Of a stretch of DNA of 64,000 bases, positions 26,346 to 36,422 are shown piece by piece (within the stretch, counting starts at the first letter, position 1; each line of letters begins with the position of its first letter). The DNA is from Bradyrhizobium amphicarpaeae (GTDB lineage: Bacteria > Pseudomonadota > Alphaproteobacteria > Rhizobiales > Xanthobacteraceae): positions 3,564,001 to 3,628,000 of the forward strand of contig NZ_CP029426.2 of NCBI RefSeq assembly GCF_002266435.3, given 5' to 3'. Position numbers and translations under genes: made by a program. The notes beneath the pieces are model-generated. The model did no database searches. It worked only from the letters and a program-made list of their open reading frames with translations, and was not told the DNA's origin.

Positions 26346-27830
26346 GTGGATGTGACACAGGTTGTTCCGGCGATCGCCATACGGCGGTCTGGAAGTGCCA
26401 CATTCCGGACACAGCGCGCGGCGCGCTGGCTTGCGGTGGTGTGCCTCGCCGCCGGCTCCGGCGCTTGCGTCCTGACCCAGGACCTTCCCGATCCCGCGCT
26501 CGATGTTCCCGCGCAGTACAAATATGCCGGGAAGGCGGATGCGCCGCCGTCGCTGGATTGGTGGCGCAGCTTCCGATCCGCGGAGCTGACGCAGCTGATG
26601 GAGGAGGCGCAGACCGTCAATCTCGACATCGCCGCCGCAGTGGCGCGCATCGTCCAGGCTGACGCCCAGGCACGTCAGGCGGGCGCTGCGCTGCTGCCGA
26701 GCCTGTCCGGAACCGGGCAGGAGACCTATTCGCGCACCTCCGGCTCCTCGGCGTCCGGGCTCTCCATTGGCGGGCGCGAGGTCGTCAACTACCAGGCATC
26801 GCTGAGCGCGAGCTACCAGCTCGACTTCTGGGGGCAGAACCGCGATGCGCTGCAGACCGCCGAGGAGACGGCGAACGCCAACCGCTTTGACCGAGACACC
26901 GTCGCGCTGACGACGCTCGCGGCCGTCGCCAATGCCTATTTCCAGGTGCTGGCCTCGCAGGACCGCATCCGGACTTCACAGCGCAACATCGCCAGCGCGC
27001 AGCGGATCCTCGATGCCGTCAGGGAGCGGCGCAAGGCCGGCACCGGCACCGATCTCGACGTCGCCCAGCAGGAGAGCGTGCTTGCCAACCAGAAGGCCCT
27101 GGTGCCGCCGCTGCGCCAGACGCTGGACCAGAACGCCAACGCGCTTGCCGTGCTGGTCTCGCGCCCGCCGGAAAGCGTGCGCGTGCTAGGCGGCTCGCTG
27201 GACCGGATCGCGATCCCGCGCGTGACGCCCGGCCTGCCCTCGGAGCTGCTGACGCAGCGGCCCGACATTCGCCGCCAGGAGGCGCAGCTCGCCTCGGCGA
27301 CGGCGAATATCGGCAACGCCCGCGCGCAGTTCTTTCCGACCATTCAGCTCACCGGCAATGGCGGCTATCAGAGCTCGGCCCTGGTCTCGCTGTTCCAGCC
27401 CCATGCGGCCTTCTTCCAGCTTGTCGGCAGCGCGACGCAGCCGATCTTCGACGGCGGCAGGATCCTCGGCAATTTCGAGTTCGCCAAGGCGCGCCAGGAC
27501 GAATTGCTCCAGACCTACCGCAAGACCATCATCCAGTCGTTCACCGACGTCGACAACGCGCTGTTCTCGATCAAGCAGACCACGATCAAGCTTCAGCTGC
27601 AGCGCGATGTCGTCACCGCCTCGCGCCGCGCCTTCGATCTCGCCGAGCAGCAATTGCGCGCCGGCACCGCCGACATCGTGACCGTGCTCAACACTCAACT
27701 GACCCTGTTCCAGGCGGAAGACGCGCTGTCACAGGCGCAACTGGCCCGCTTGCTCGCCATCGTCAGCCTGTATCAGGCGCTCGGCGGTGGCTGGGAGCCG
27801 CGAATGGAGAAACCGGTCAATGCTCTTTAA
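26346..27830 (+). CDS. NodT-family outer-membrane efflux lipoprotein (RND outer-membrane factor)
   Basis: 494-residue outer-membrane factor that forms the exit duct for the RND pumps encoded downstream. The N-terminus has a basic region, a hydrophobic stretch (WLAVVCLAAGSGAC) and a possible lipobox cysteine in GSGAC, followed by LPDPALDVPAQYKY, like NodT/OprM members. Two repeats of the duct fold are visible, with YQLDFWGQNRDALQTAEE and LLTQRPDIRRQEAQLASATANIG. Near the C-terminus, AEQQLRAGTADIVTVLNTQ and LFQAEDALSQAQLARL complete the second repeat. GTG 26346 is the listed start; GTG 26352 is equally possible. It overlaps the adaptor gene by 11 bases. Confidence 0.88.
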   Translation: MDVTQVVPAIAIRRSGSATFRTQRAARWLAVVCLAAGSGACVLTQDLPDPALDVPAQYKYAGKADAPPSLDWWRSFRSAELTQLMEEAQTVNLDIAAAVARIVQADAQARQAGAALLPSLSGTGQETYSRTSGSSASGLSIGGREVVNYQASLSASYQLDFWGQNRDALQTAEETANANRFDRDTVALTTLAAVANAYFQVLASQDRIRTSQRNIASAQRILDAVRERRKAGTGTDLDVAQQESVLANQKALVPPLRQTLDQNANALAVLVSRPPESVRVLGGSLDRIAIPRVTPGLPSELLTQRPDIRRQEAQLASATANIGNARAQFFPTIQLTGNGGYQSSALVSLFQPHAAFFQLVGSATQPIFDGGRILGNFEFAKARQDELLQTYRKTIIQSFTDVDNALFSIKQTTIKLQLQRDVVTASRRAFDLAEQQLRAGTADIVTVLNTQLTLFQAEDALSQAQLARLLAIVSLYQALGGGWEPRMEKPVNAL

Positions 27831-29217
27831 GCCGGACAGCAAGCAGGGCGTAGAGCAGGGGACGGCAAAGAAATCGCGCGGCCGCGGCTTCATCATGACC
27901 CTGATCACGCTCGCGATCCTCGGCGGGCTCGGCTATTACGGCTGGACCGTCTGGCATCAGCAGCCGCAGCAGGCGAACGGCCGCAACCAGCGGCCCGATC
28001 TGCCGGTCCCGGTGCTGGCGGCGACGCCTCGCGTCCAGGACGTGCCGGTCTATCTCGACGGCGTCGGCGCGATCCGCGCGCTCAACACCGTGACCGTGCG
28101 CTCGCAGGTGGACGGCAAGCTCATCGCCGTGAATTTCACGGAAGGCCAGGACGTCAAGAAGGGCGACGTGCTCGGCGAGATCGATCCCGCGCTCTACCAG
28201 GCCACATACGACCAGGCGGTCGCCAAGAAGGCGCAGGACCAGGCCCAGCTCGCCAACCAGCGCATCGACCTGACACGGTACGAGCAGCTCGCTGCCTCCA
28301 ATGCCGGCTCCAAGCAGCAGGCCGACACCCAGCGCGCGCTGGTCGCGCAGACCGAGGCGCTGGTGAAAGCGGACCAGGCCGCGATCGACAACGCAGCAGC
28401 GACGCTGAGCTACACCAAGATCGTGGCGCCGATCTCGGGGCGCGCCGGCCTGCGCCAGGTTGACCAGGGCAATATCGTCCACGCCTCCGACACCACCGGT
28501 CTCGTGGTGATCACGCAATTGCAGCCGATCGCGGTGTGGTTCAGCCTGCCGCAGCAACAGATCATGCGCGTCAACGCCGCGGCCGCCAAGGGGGCGCTCG
28601 CAGTCGACGTCTTCGGCAACGACGGGATCACCGTGATCGACACCGGCAAGCTCACCGGCATCGACAACCAGGTCGACCAGACCACCGGCACGCTCAAGCT
28701 CAAGGCGGAATTTCCAAACGCCAACTACCAGCTCTGGCCGGGCCAGTTCGTCAATGTCCGCCTCAAGGTCGAGACGCTGATGCAGGCGCTGGTGGTGCCG
28801 ACGTCAGCCGTGCAGCGCGGACCGATCGGGACCTTCAGCTATGTCATCGGCGAAGACAATATCGTCTCGGCCAAGCCCGTGACGGTGACCCAGCAGAACG
28901 AGCACGACGCCGTGATCGCCAGCGGCCTGACGGCGAACGACAGGGTCGTCACGACCGGCTTTGCCAATCTGTCCGACGGCTCCAAGGTGACCATCGGCCG
29001 CGACGACCAGACCCCGTCGGCCGATCTCGCCCCGCGCAAGCGCGCGCGTGGGCCTGATGCCCAGAAGAAGGATGGTGCCAAGGAAGGGCAAAAGGACGGA
29101 CAGGGTAAGGACGGCGAGTTCCGCGCCAAGCGCAAGAGCAGCGAGGGCGACCAGAAGGGACAGACCGGGCCGGCGCCAGGGCCTGGTGCATCGGGAAATG
29201 GAGCCAAACAGCCATGA
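27820..29217 (+). CDS. RND efflux periplasmic adaptor (membrane fusion protein, MdtA-like)
   Basis: 465-residue adaptor linking the inner-membrane pumps to the outer-membrane factor. One N-terminal membrane helix (IMTLITLAILGGLGYYGWTVW) anchors it. The barrel-sandwich half motifs are VRSQVDGKLIAVNFTEGQDVKKGDVLGEIDPALYQ and LSYTKIVAPISGRAGLRQVDQGNIV, separated by a helical hairpin. Beta-barrel and membrane-proximal domains follow (GQFVNVRLKVETLMQALVVPTSAVQRG). The last ~75 residues are an unusual lysine/glycine-rich low-complexity tail (KKDGAKEGQKDGQGKDGE). ATG 27820 overlaps the end of the preceding gene. Confidence 0.9.
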   Translation: MLFKPDSKQGVEQGTAKKSRGRGFIMTLITLAILGGLGYYGWTVWHQQPQQANGRNQRPDLPVPVLAATPRVQDVPVYLDGVGAIRALNTVTVRSQVDGKLIAVNFTEGQDVKKGDVLGEIDPALYQATYDQAVAKKAQDQAQLANQRIDLTRYEQLAASNAGSKQQADTQRALVAQTEALVKADQAAIDNAAATLSYTKIVAPISGRAGLRQVDQGNIVHASDTTGLVVITQLQPIAVWFSLPQQQIMRVNAAAAKGALAVDVFGNDGITVIDTGKLTGIDNQVDQTTGTLKLKAEFPNANYQLWPGQFVNVRLKVETLMQALVVPTSAVQRGPIGTFSYVIGEDNIVSAKPVTVTQQNEHDAVIASGLTANDRVVTTGFANLSDGSKVTIGRDDQTPSADLAPRKRARGPDAQKKDGAKEGQKDGQGKDGEFRAKRKSSEGDQKGQTGPAPGPGASGNGAKQP

Positions 29218-29254
29218 TCCCGACAACAGCCGCTTGACGCGGCAGGCAGATCCC

Positions 29255-32200
29255 ATGGGTGTCTCCGAACCCTTCATCCGCCGTCCAATCGCGACCTCGC
29301 TGCTCGGTATCGCGCTTCTGATCGGCGGTCTGCTCGGCTATTTCGCGCTGCCGGTCTCGGCGCTGCCGCAGGTCGATTTCCCGACCGTGCAGGTGACGAC
29401 GCAGCTTCCGGGCGCGAGCCCCGACGTGATCGCCTCGCTGATCACGGCGCCCCTCGAGCGGCAGCTCGGCCAGATCCCGTCGCTGTCGGCGATGAACTCC
29501 ACGAGCTCGTTCGGCGTCAGCCAGATCTCGCTGCAGTTCGATCTCAATCGCGACATCGACGGCGCGACCCAGGACGTGCAGGCCGCGATCAATGCGGCGG
29601 CGGGCGTGCTGCCCAAGACGCTGCCGTATCCGCCGACCTACGCCAAGGTGAATCCGGCCGACGCGCCGGTGATGACACTGGCGCTGCGCTCGGACACCAT
29701 CTCGCTGCGGGCGATGAGCGACATCGCCGACACGCTCCTGGCGCAACGGCTGAGCCAGATTTCCGGCGTCGGTCGCGTCTCCGTGCTCGGCGGGTTGAAG
29801 CCGGCCGTGCGCATCCAGGCGGACCTTGCGCGGCTCGCCGCCTACGGCATCGCCATGGAAGATCTGCGCACCGCGATCGCCAATGCCAATGTCTCCGGGC
29901 CTAAAGGCTCGCTCGACGGCGCGCAGCAATCCTACATCATCGCGGCCAACGACCAGATCGCAGCCGCCGACGCGTACAAGCCCGTCATCATCACCTACCG
30001 CAACGGCTCGCCCGTCACCATCGGCGACGTCGCGCAGATCGTCGATGGCCTGGAAAATGACCGCACCGGCGGCTGGTACCAGGGCACGCCAGCCGTCATC
30101 ATCGACATCCAGCGCCAGCCGGGCGCCAATGTCATCGACGTCGTCAGCCAGATCCGCGCAGAAATCCCCAAGGTGCAGCGCGCGATTCCGGCCGGCGTGA
30201 ATCTCACCATCGTCTCCGATCGCACTGTCACCATCCGCGCCTCGGTCCACGACGTGCAGTTCACGCTGGTTCTCAGCGTCGTGCTGGTGACGCTGGTGGT
30301 GCTGCTGTTCCTGCGCTCCCTGCGCGCAACCCTGATCGCCGGCGTGGCGCTGCCGCTGTCGCTGATCACAAGCTTCGGCATCATGTATTTCGCCGGCTTC
30401 AGCCTCGACAATCTGTCGCTGATGGCGCTGACGATCGGCACCGGCTTCGTCGTCGACGACGCCATCGTCATGATCGAGAACATCGTCCGCCACATGGAGA
30501 ACGGCGACAGTGCGATGGAGGCCTCGCTGAAGGGCGCGAGCGAAATCGGCTTCACCGTGATCTCGCTGACGGTGTCGCTGATCGCGGTCTTCATCCCGCT
30601 GCTGTTCATGTCGGGCCTGGTCGGGCGCATGTTCCGCGAGTTCGCGCTGACCTTGACGATCGCGGTCGTGACCTCGGCCGTGGTCTCGCTGACGCTGACG
30701 CCGATGATGTGCTCGCGCCTGCTCAAGCACGCCCATGAAGAGCTGGCGGTGCCGGGCCTGGCCGCCATCAGCCGCTTCATCGACCGCACCGTCGAGGCCT
30801 ATCACCGCACGCTGCTGGTGGTTCTGCAGCACCAGCGCATGACGCTGGTCGTGACCTTCGCAACTCTGGTTGCGACCCTCGTCCTTTACGTCGTCGCGCC
30901 GAAAGGCTTCCTGCCGCTGCAGGACACCGCCTCGATCACGGCGGTGACGGAGGCCGGGCCCGACGTGTCGTTCGCGGAGATGCAGAAGCGGCAGGCCGAG
31001 GCGGCCTCCGCCATCAAGGCCGACCCCGACGTAACAGGCGTGGTCTCGGTGATCGGTGCGGGCTCGGTCAATCCGACCACCAATGTCGGCCGTCTCGTCA
31101 TGACCTTGAAGCCGCGCGGCGAGCGGCACGACGATGTCAGCGCGGTCATTGTCCGGCTGAAGGAGCGGGTCTCGGGCATTCCCGGCATGACCGTCTATTT
31201 CCAGCCGGTGCAGGACGTGCAGATCTCGACCCAGTCGAGCCGCTCGCAATATCAGTACACGCTGACCGGAACCGATGCGACGCTGGTGTCGGAATGGGCG
31301 CGCAAGCTGGTCGCAGAGATGCGGCACGATCCGTTGTTCCGCGACGTCTCCTCGGAGGCGCAGGAGGGGGGGTTGCGGGCGCAGCTCGACGTCGACCGCA
31401 CCCGCGCCGGCCAGCTCGGCGTCAGCCTGCAAGGCATCACCGATACGCTGAACGACGCCTTCGCGCAGCGGCAGATCTCGACCATCTACGGCCAGGCCAA
31501 CCAGTACCGCGTGGTGCTGGAGGCGCTGCCGATGTACCAGCGCGATCCCTCGATCCTGTCGAAACTCTATCTGCCGGGGGCCGCGAGCGCGACCGCCGGC
31601 GCGCCCAACGCGCAGGTGCCGCTGTCGGCCGTGGCGACGCTGAAGCGCACCACCGCGCCGCTCGCGATCTCGCACCAGGCGCAATTCCCCTCGGTGTCGC
31701 TCAGCTTCAATCTCGCGCCCGGCGCCGCGCTCGGCGATGCCGTCGATGCCGTCAAGACGATCGAGACCCGGATCGGCATGCCCAACAGCATCAGCGGCGT
31801 CTACGCGGGCGATGCCGCCGAATTCGCCAAGGCGCTCGCCGGCCAGCCCTGGCTGCTGCTCGCCGCCGTGATCACGATCTACATCGTGCTCGGGGTGCTC
31901 TATGAGAGCTACATCCACCCGATCACGATCCTGTCGACACTGCCTTCGGCGGGTGTCGGCGCCATCCTGGCGCTGCTGCTGTGCGGACAGGACCTCTCGG
32001 TGATCGGCCTGATCGGCATCATCCTGCTGATGGGCATCGTCAAGAAGAACGCGATCATGATGATCGACTTCGCGCTCGAGGCCGAGCGCAGGCAGGGCAT
32101 GTCGCCGAACGAAGCCATCGTGCAGGCCTGCCTGTTGCGCTTCCGCCCGATCATGATGACGACGCTGGCGGCGTTGTTCGGCGCGCTGCCGCTGGCGATC

Positions 32201-32404
32201 GAGAGCGGCACCGGCGCCGAGCTGCGCTTCCCGCTCGGCGTCTCCATCATCGGCGGCCTGCTGCTCAGCCAGCTCCTGACCCTCTACACGACGCCCGTGA
32301 TCTATCTCGCGCTTGACCGCATCAACCGTCGCCTCGAGCAGGCGCTGCCGCCGGCCGAACCCGGCGGCCCGCCGGTCGCGGGCGCGACCGAAGGGATGCA
32401 GTGA
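29255..32404 (+). CDS. RND multidrug efflux permease (MdtB-like)
   Basis: 1049-residue inner-membrane proton-driven pump of the AcrB/MdtB superfamily. The start motif EPFIRRPIATSLLGIALLIGG and PQVDFPTVQVTTQLPGASPDVIAS are typical. The proton-relay aspartates lie in TGFVVDDAIVMIENIVRHME of transmembrane helix 4. The C-terminal half shows GVLYESYIHPITILSTLPSAGVGA and GIVKKNAIMMIDFALEAERRQG. ATG 29255 was chosen 37 bases after the adaptor stop because it directly begins the conserved N-terminus. It is followed by a second full RND gene with a one-base overlap (TGATG), the arrangement of MdtABC-type pumps. Confidence 0.93.
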   Translation: MGVSEPFIRRPIATSLLGIALLIGGLLGYFALPVSALPQVDFPTVQVTTQLPGASPDVIASLITAPLERQLGQIPSLSAMNSTSSFGVSQISLQFDLNRDIDGATQDVQAAINAAAGVLPKTLPYPPTYAKVNPADAPVMTLALRSDTISLRAMSDIADTLLAQRLSQISGVGRVSVLGGLKPAVRIQADLARLAAYGIAMEDLRTAIANANVSGPKGSLDGAQQSYIIAANDQIAAADAYKPVIITYRNGSPVTIGDVAQIVDGLENDRTGGWYQGTPAVIIDIQRQPGANVIDVVSQIRAEIPKVQRAIPAGVNLTIVSDRTVTIRASVHDVQFTLVLSVVLVTLVVLLFLRSLRATLIAGVALPLSLITSFGIMYFAGFSLDNLSLMALTIGTGFVVDDAIVMIENIVRHMENGDSAMEASLKGASEIGFTVISLTVSLIAVFIPLLFMSGLVGRMFREFALTLTIAVVTSAVVSLTLTPMMCSRLLKHAHEELAVPGLAAISRFIDRTVEAYHRTLLVVLQHQRMTLVVTFATLVATLVLYVVAPKGFLPLQDTASITAVTEAGPDVSFAEMQKRQAEAASAIKADPDVTGVVSVIGAGSVNPTTNVGRLVMTLKPRGERHDDVSAVIVRLKERVSGIPGMTVYFQPVQDVQISTQSSRSQYQYTLTGTDATLVSEWARKLVAEMRHDPLFRDVSSEAQEGGLRAQLDVDRTRAGQLGVSLQGITDTLNDAFAQRQISTIYGQANQYRVVLEALPMYQRDPSILSKLYLPGAASATAGAPNAQVPLSAVATLKRTTAPLAISHQAQFPSVSLSFNLAPGAALGDAVDAVKTIETRIGMPNSISGVYAGDAAEFAKALAGQPWLLLAAVITIYIVLGVLYESYIHPITILSTLPSAGVGAILALLLCGQDLSVIGLIGIILLMGIVKKNAIMMIDFALEAERRQGMSPNEAIVQACLLRFRPIMMTTLAALFGALPLAIESGTGAELRFPLGVSIIGGLLLSQLLTLYTTPVIYLALDRINRRLEQALPPAEPGGPPVAGATEGMQ

Positions 32405-35400
32405 TGGCATCGATCTCGGAGCCGTTCATCCGCCGCCCGGTCGCCACCACGCTGCTGTCGATCGGATTGTTCCTGCTGGGTGTGGTTGCCTACGAGTTCC
32501 TTCCCGTCGCCTCGGTCCCGAACGTCGACTTCCCCGCCATCTTCGTCTCGGCCAGCCGGCCCGGCGCCGACCCGTCCGTGATGGCGGCAACCGTGGCCTC
32601 GCCACTGGAGCGGCGGCTCGGCGAGATCTCGGGCATCAACCAGATCACCTCGACCTCTTCGCTCGGCACGACCAGCATCCAGCTCCAGTTCGACATCGGC
32701 CGCAACATCGACAAGGCCGCGCGCGACGTGCAGGCGGCGATCAACGCCGCGATGGTCGATCTGCCGAGCGACCTGCCGACGCTGCCGCGCTTCCGCAAGG
32801 CCAATACCGCCGGCGCGCCGGTCTTCGTATTGGCGCTGACCTCGAAAACCCTTGCGGCGAGCGCGATCTACGATGTCGCCGACACCGTGCTGGCCCAGCG
32901 CATCTCGCAGGTCCCCGGCGTCGGCAACGTGACGATCAGCGGCGCGGACCAGCCGGCGGTGCGGATCCAGCTGAATCCGGTGGCGTTGTCGAATGCCGGC
33001 ATCGCCACCGACGACGTCCGAACCGCGATCATCAACGCCAATCCGCTTGGCCCCGTCGGCATCTTCAACGGCGAGCGCCAGAGTGAGACGCTGTCGCTGA
33101 ACAAGCAGATGCGCACGGCCAAGGAATTCCGGGACATCATCATCAAGAGCGCGAACGGCAGCTTCTTGCGGCTGTCCGACGTCGCCGAGGTCGAGGATGG
33201 GGTCCGCAATGCCCGTTCGATCGCCTGGTTCAACAAGCAGCCGGCGGTGCTGATCCAGATCACCAAGCAGGGCGACGCCAACGTCATCGATACTGTCGAC
33301 CGGGTGAAGGCGCTGATCCCCGAATTGAAGCAGTGGATCCCGGCCGGCGTTGACGTTTCCACCCTGGTCGACCGCACCAGCACGATCCGCGCCAGCGTGA
33401 TGGACATGCAATGGACGCTGCTGGCGACCGCCATCCTGGTGATGGTCGTGGTGTTCGTATTCCTGCGCCGCCTGACACCGACGATCGCGGCCGGCATCTC
33501 GGTGCCGCTGGCTCTGGCCGGCACCTGCGCCGGCATGTGGATCGCGGGCTTCTCGATCGACAATCTGTCGCTGATGGCGCTGGCGATCTCGGTCGGCTTC
33601 GTGGTCGACGACGCCATCGTCATGATCGAGAACATGTACCGCAATCTCGAGCACGGCATGCGGCCGTTCCCGGCGGCGGTCGAGGGTGCCCGGCAGATCG
33701 GCTTCACCGTGGTCTCGATCAGCCTGTCGCTGATCGCGGCCTTCACGCCGCTGATCTTCATGGACGGCATCGTCGGCCGCCTGTTGCGCGAGTTCTCGCT
33801 GACGCTGACCTTTGCGATCGTGGTCTCCACCCTGGTGTCGCTGACGGTGACGCCGATGATCTGCGCCCATTACATCCGGCAGACGACGTCCGGCACGGCA
33901 ACGATGTTCGATCGCATCATCGAAGGCTCGCTGTCGCGCATCGTCGCATTTTATGCCCGCACCCTGCGTACCGTGCTGGATTTCCCGCTGCTGACGCTGC
34001 TGGTATTCTTCGCCACCATCGGCCTTACCGTGATGCTCTATATCAAGGTTCCCAAGGGCTATTTCCCGACCGACGATTCCGGCTTCGTCATCGGCGCGAC
34101 GCGGGCCTCGGCGGACATCTCGTTCCAGTCCATGCTCAGCCTTCAGCAGCGGCTCGCCGACATCGTCATGAGGGATCCCGCCGTGGCCGGCATCGGCTCG
34201 ACCGTCGGTGGCGGAGGCGGGCCGGGGGGAGCGACCTCGAACCGCGGCACCATGTTCATCAGCCTGAAGCCGCCCGAGGAGCGCGACCACGTTTCGACGG
34301 AGGTTGTGATCGACCGTCTCAGGCGCGCGCTCTACCCCGTCCCGGGCATCCGCCTCTTCATGTTCGCAGCCCAGGACGTTCGCGCCGGCGGCCGGCAGAG
34401 CGATTCCAGCTTTCAGTATACGCTGAGCAGCACCGACCTCGGTCTCCTGCAGAAATGGGCGCCGATTGTCGCCAAGCGGATGGAAAGCGTCGAGGGCATC
34501 ACCGACGTGTCCAGCGATCGCGATCCCGGCGGGCTGCAACTCACTCTGAGCATCGACCGCCAGAAGGCCTCGGCGCTCGGCGTCAGGGTTCAGGACATCG
34601 ACAATGCGCTGAACAACGCGTTCTCGCAGCGGCAGATCTCGATCATCTACACCCAGCGCAACCAGTACATGACCGTGCTGGAGATCGACCCGAAATTCCA
34701 GGTCGATCCCTCCAACCTCGATCGCATCTACGTTGCCGGCGCCGGCGATGCGCAGGTGCCGCTGTCGGCCGTGGTGCATGCGACGCGCGGGCTCGCCGCG
34801 CTCGCGGTCTATCATTCGCAGTCGTTCCCTTCGACCACCGTGTCGTTCAACCTGCTGCCGGACGTGCAGCTTCAGGCGGCGACGCAGAACATCCAGCGCG
34901 CGGTGGAAGAACTGCACATGCCCGAAGGCATTCGCGGCAGCTTCGACGGCAATGCCGGCGACTTCGCCAAGACCAGCGGTCGGCAGCCGCTCCTGATCCT
35001 CGGCGCGCTGGTGGCGATGTATATCGTGCTCGGGGTGCTCTATGAGAGCCTCGCCCATCCGCTCACGATCATCTCGACGCTACCCTCGGCCGGGTTGGGT
35101 GCGCTGCTCGCCCTGCAGCTCACCAACACGCCGCTGACGGTGATCGCCTTCGTCGGCATCATCCTCCTGATCGGCATCGTCAAGAAGAACGGCATCATGA
35201 TGGTGGATTTCGCGCTCGAGGCCGAACGCCAGCGCGGCCTGTCCTCGGCGGAGGCGATCTTCGAGGCCTGCCAGGCGCGCTTCCGCCCGATCCTGATGAC
35301 GACCATGGCGGCGCTGTTCGCCGGCATTCCGCTCGTGGTGGCGACCGGGCCCGGCACGGAGCTGCGCCGTCCGCTCGGCATCACCATCATCGGCGGCCTG

Positions 35401-35508
35401 TTCGTCTCGCAGATCCTGACGCTCTACACCACGCCCGTGATCTACCTGCTGATCGACCGCCTGCGGCGGCGGTCGGAGCCGCGTCCGGTGCCTGCGCCGG
35501 CGGAATAG
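32404..35508 (+). CDS. RND multidrug efflux permease (MdtC-like)
   Basis: 1034-residue second RND pump. N-terminus MASISEPFIRRPVATTLLS, PNVDFPAIFVSASRPGADPSVMA, and the helix-4 relay SVGFVVDDAIVMIENMYRNLEHG are intact, as is GIVKKNGIMMVDFALEAERQRG near the C-terminus. It is translationally coupled to the preceding pump gene. Paired RND genes usually form hetero-trimers (MdtB2C in E. coli), so a mixed pump is likely. Substrates cannot be read from sequence; Mdt-type systems export bile salts, novobiocin and similar amphiphiles. No regulator gene is adjacent. Confidence 0.93.
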   Translation: MASISEPFIRRPVATTLLSIGLFLLGVVAYEFLPVASVPNVDFPAIFVSASRPGADPSVMAATVASPLERRLGEISGINQITSTSSLGTTSIQLQFDIGRNIDKAARDVQAAINAAMVDLPSDLPTLPRFRKANTAGAPVFVLALTSKTLAASAIYDVADTVLAQRISQVPGVGNVTISGADQPAVRIQLNPVALSNAGIATDDVRTAIINANPLGPVGIFNGERQSETLSLNKQMRTAKEFRDIIIKSANGSFLRLSDVAEVEDGVRNARSIAWFNKQPAVLIQITKQGDANVIDTVDRVKALIPELKQWIPAGVDVSTLVDRTSTIRASVMDMQWTLLATAILVMVVVFVFLRRLTPTIAAGISVPLALAGTCAGMWIAGFSIDNLSLMALAISVGFVVDDAIVMIENMYRNLEHGMRPFPAAVEGARQIGFTVVSISLSLIAAFTPLIFMDGIVGRLLREFSLTLTFAIVVSTLVSLTVTPMICAHYIRQTTSGTATMFDRIIEGSLSRIVAFYARTLRTVLDFPLLTLLVFFATIGLTVMLYIKVPKGYFPTDDSGFVIGATRASADISFQSMLSLQQRLADIVMRDPAVAGIGSTVGGGGGPGGATSNRGTMFISLKPPEERDHVSTEVVIDRLRRALYPVPGIRLFMFAAQDVRAGGRQSDSSFQYTLSSTDLGLLQKWAPIVAKRMESVEGITDVSSDRDPGGLQLTLSIDRQKASALGVRVQDIDNALNNAFSQRQISIIYTQRNQYMTVLEIDPKFQVDPSNLDRIYVAGAGDAQVPLSAVVHATRGLAALAVYHSQSFPSTTVSFNLLPDVQLQAATQNIQRAVEELHMPEGIRGSFDGNAGDFAKTSGRQPLLILGALVAMYIVLGVLYESLAHPLTIISTLPSAGLGALLALQLTNTPLTVIAFVGIILLIGIVKKNGIMMVDFALEAERQRGLSSAEAIFEACQARFRPILMTTMAALFAGIPLVVATGPGTELRRPLGITIIGGLFVSQILTLYTTPVIYLLIDRLRRRSEPRPVPAPAE

Positions 35509-35545
35509 GTTGTTGAAGCGCCGCATCAAGCGTATAGCGGCGCCC

Positions 35546-36280
35546 ATGTCGAACCCACCAGATATAGCCGCCGCCGACCCGATCCCCGAGTGCCCGCATT
35601 GCCAGAAGCCGATGCCGCTGTGCATCTGTGACAGCATCACGCCGATCGAAAAGAGCCGCCTCGGGCTCCTGATCCTCCAGCATCCGCAGGAGCAGGACAG
35701 GGCGCTCGGCACCGCGCGGCTGCTGGCCAGGCATTTCGCCAAGGCAACGGTGCGGGTCGGCCTGTCCTGGCCGAGCCTGTCCAAGGCGCTGGGCCATCAC
35801 GTCGAGAACGCCTCGCACTGGGCCGTGCTTTATCTTGGTTCGGCCCGTGCCTCCGATCTCGAAGCGGAAGCCGAGATCGTCGCGCTCAACCGCAAGGGCG
35901 AGGTCGCGGACAACCAGCGCGCCATCCTCGGCAAGCTCGAAGGCGTGGTGCTGCTCGACGGTACCTGGAGCCAGGCCAAGGCGCTGTGGTGGCGCAATCC
36001 CTGGATGCTCAAATGCCAGCGCGTGATCCTCAACCCCGCGCATCCCTCGCGCTATGGGCGCCTGCGCAAGGAGCCGCGCAAGGACGGGCTCTCCACCATC
36101 GAGGCCGCGGCGACGATGCTGGCCGGCCTCGAGAAGCGCCCCGACATCGCCGACACCCTGAACGCCAGTTTTGAACGGCTGTTAACGCGCTACCGCGAGG
36201 TCCAGGCCGAGATGCCGGAACTGGCGCCCAAGCCTGCCCCGAAGGGCCGGCGCGACTTCCGGCGGCGCAAACGAGCCTGA
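35546..36280 (+). CDS. DTW-domain tRNA-uridine aminocarboxypropyltransferase
   Basis: 244-residue DTW/TDD-family protein (YfiP/TapT type) predicted to transfer the 3-amino-3-carboxypropyl group of SAM onto a tRNA uridine. The N-terminal cysteine cluster CPHCQKPMPLCIC is a probable metal site. LLILQHPQEQDRALGTARLL and the family motif LLDGTWSQAKALWW are clear, and DGLSTIEAAATML completes the core. The C-terminus is lysine/arginine-rich (KGRRDFRRRKRA), fitting RNA binding. ATG 35546 lies 37 bases after the RND stop and is preferred to the upstream TTG at 35510. It may be read from the efflux transcript, with no functional link evident. Confidence 0.87.
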   Translation: MSNPPDIAAADPIPECPHCQKPMPLCICDSITPIEKSRLGLLILQHPQEQDRALGTARLLARHFAKATVRVGLSWPSLSKALGHHVENASHWAVLYLGSARASDLEAEAEIVALNRKGEVADNQRAILGKLEGVVLLDGTWSQAKALWWRNPWMLKCQRVILNPAHPSRYGRLRKEPRKDGLSTIEAAATMLAGLEKRPDIADTLNASFERLLTRYREVQAEMPELAPKPAPKGRRDFRRRKRA

Positions 36281-36422
36281 CTTCGGCCCAAGTCATCTGT
36301 ACGGTCGATTGCACCGCGAGGCGCGGGCGGCTAGAGGACGTCGGCCGGCACAGGTCGCGATCTGCGGTCCAGTTGCGGCGTCAGAGAGCGGCAACCGAAG
36401 GGGCAGTCGAATTCAGCTCGCG

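Noticed and set aside
28949..32410. Long minus-strand open frame opposite the RND genes
   Set aside because: Low-complexity antisense of strongly supported efflux genes; no domain recognisable.
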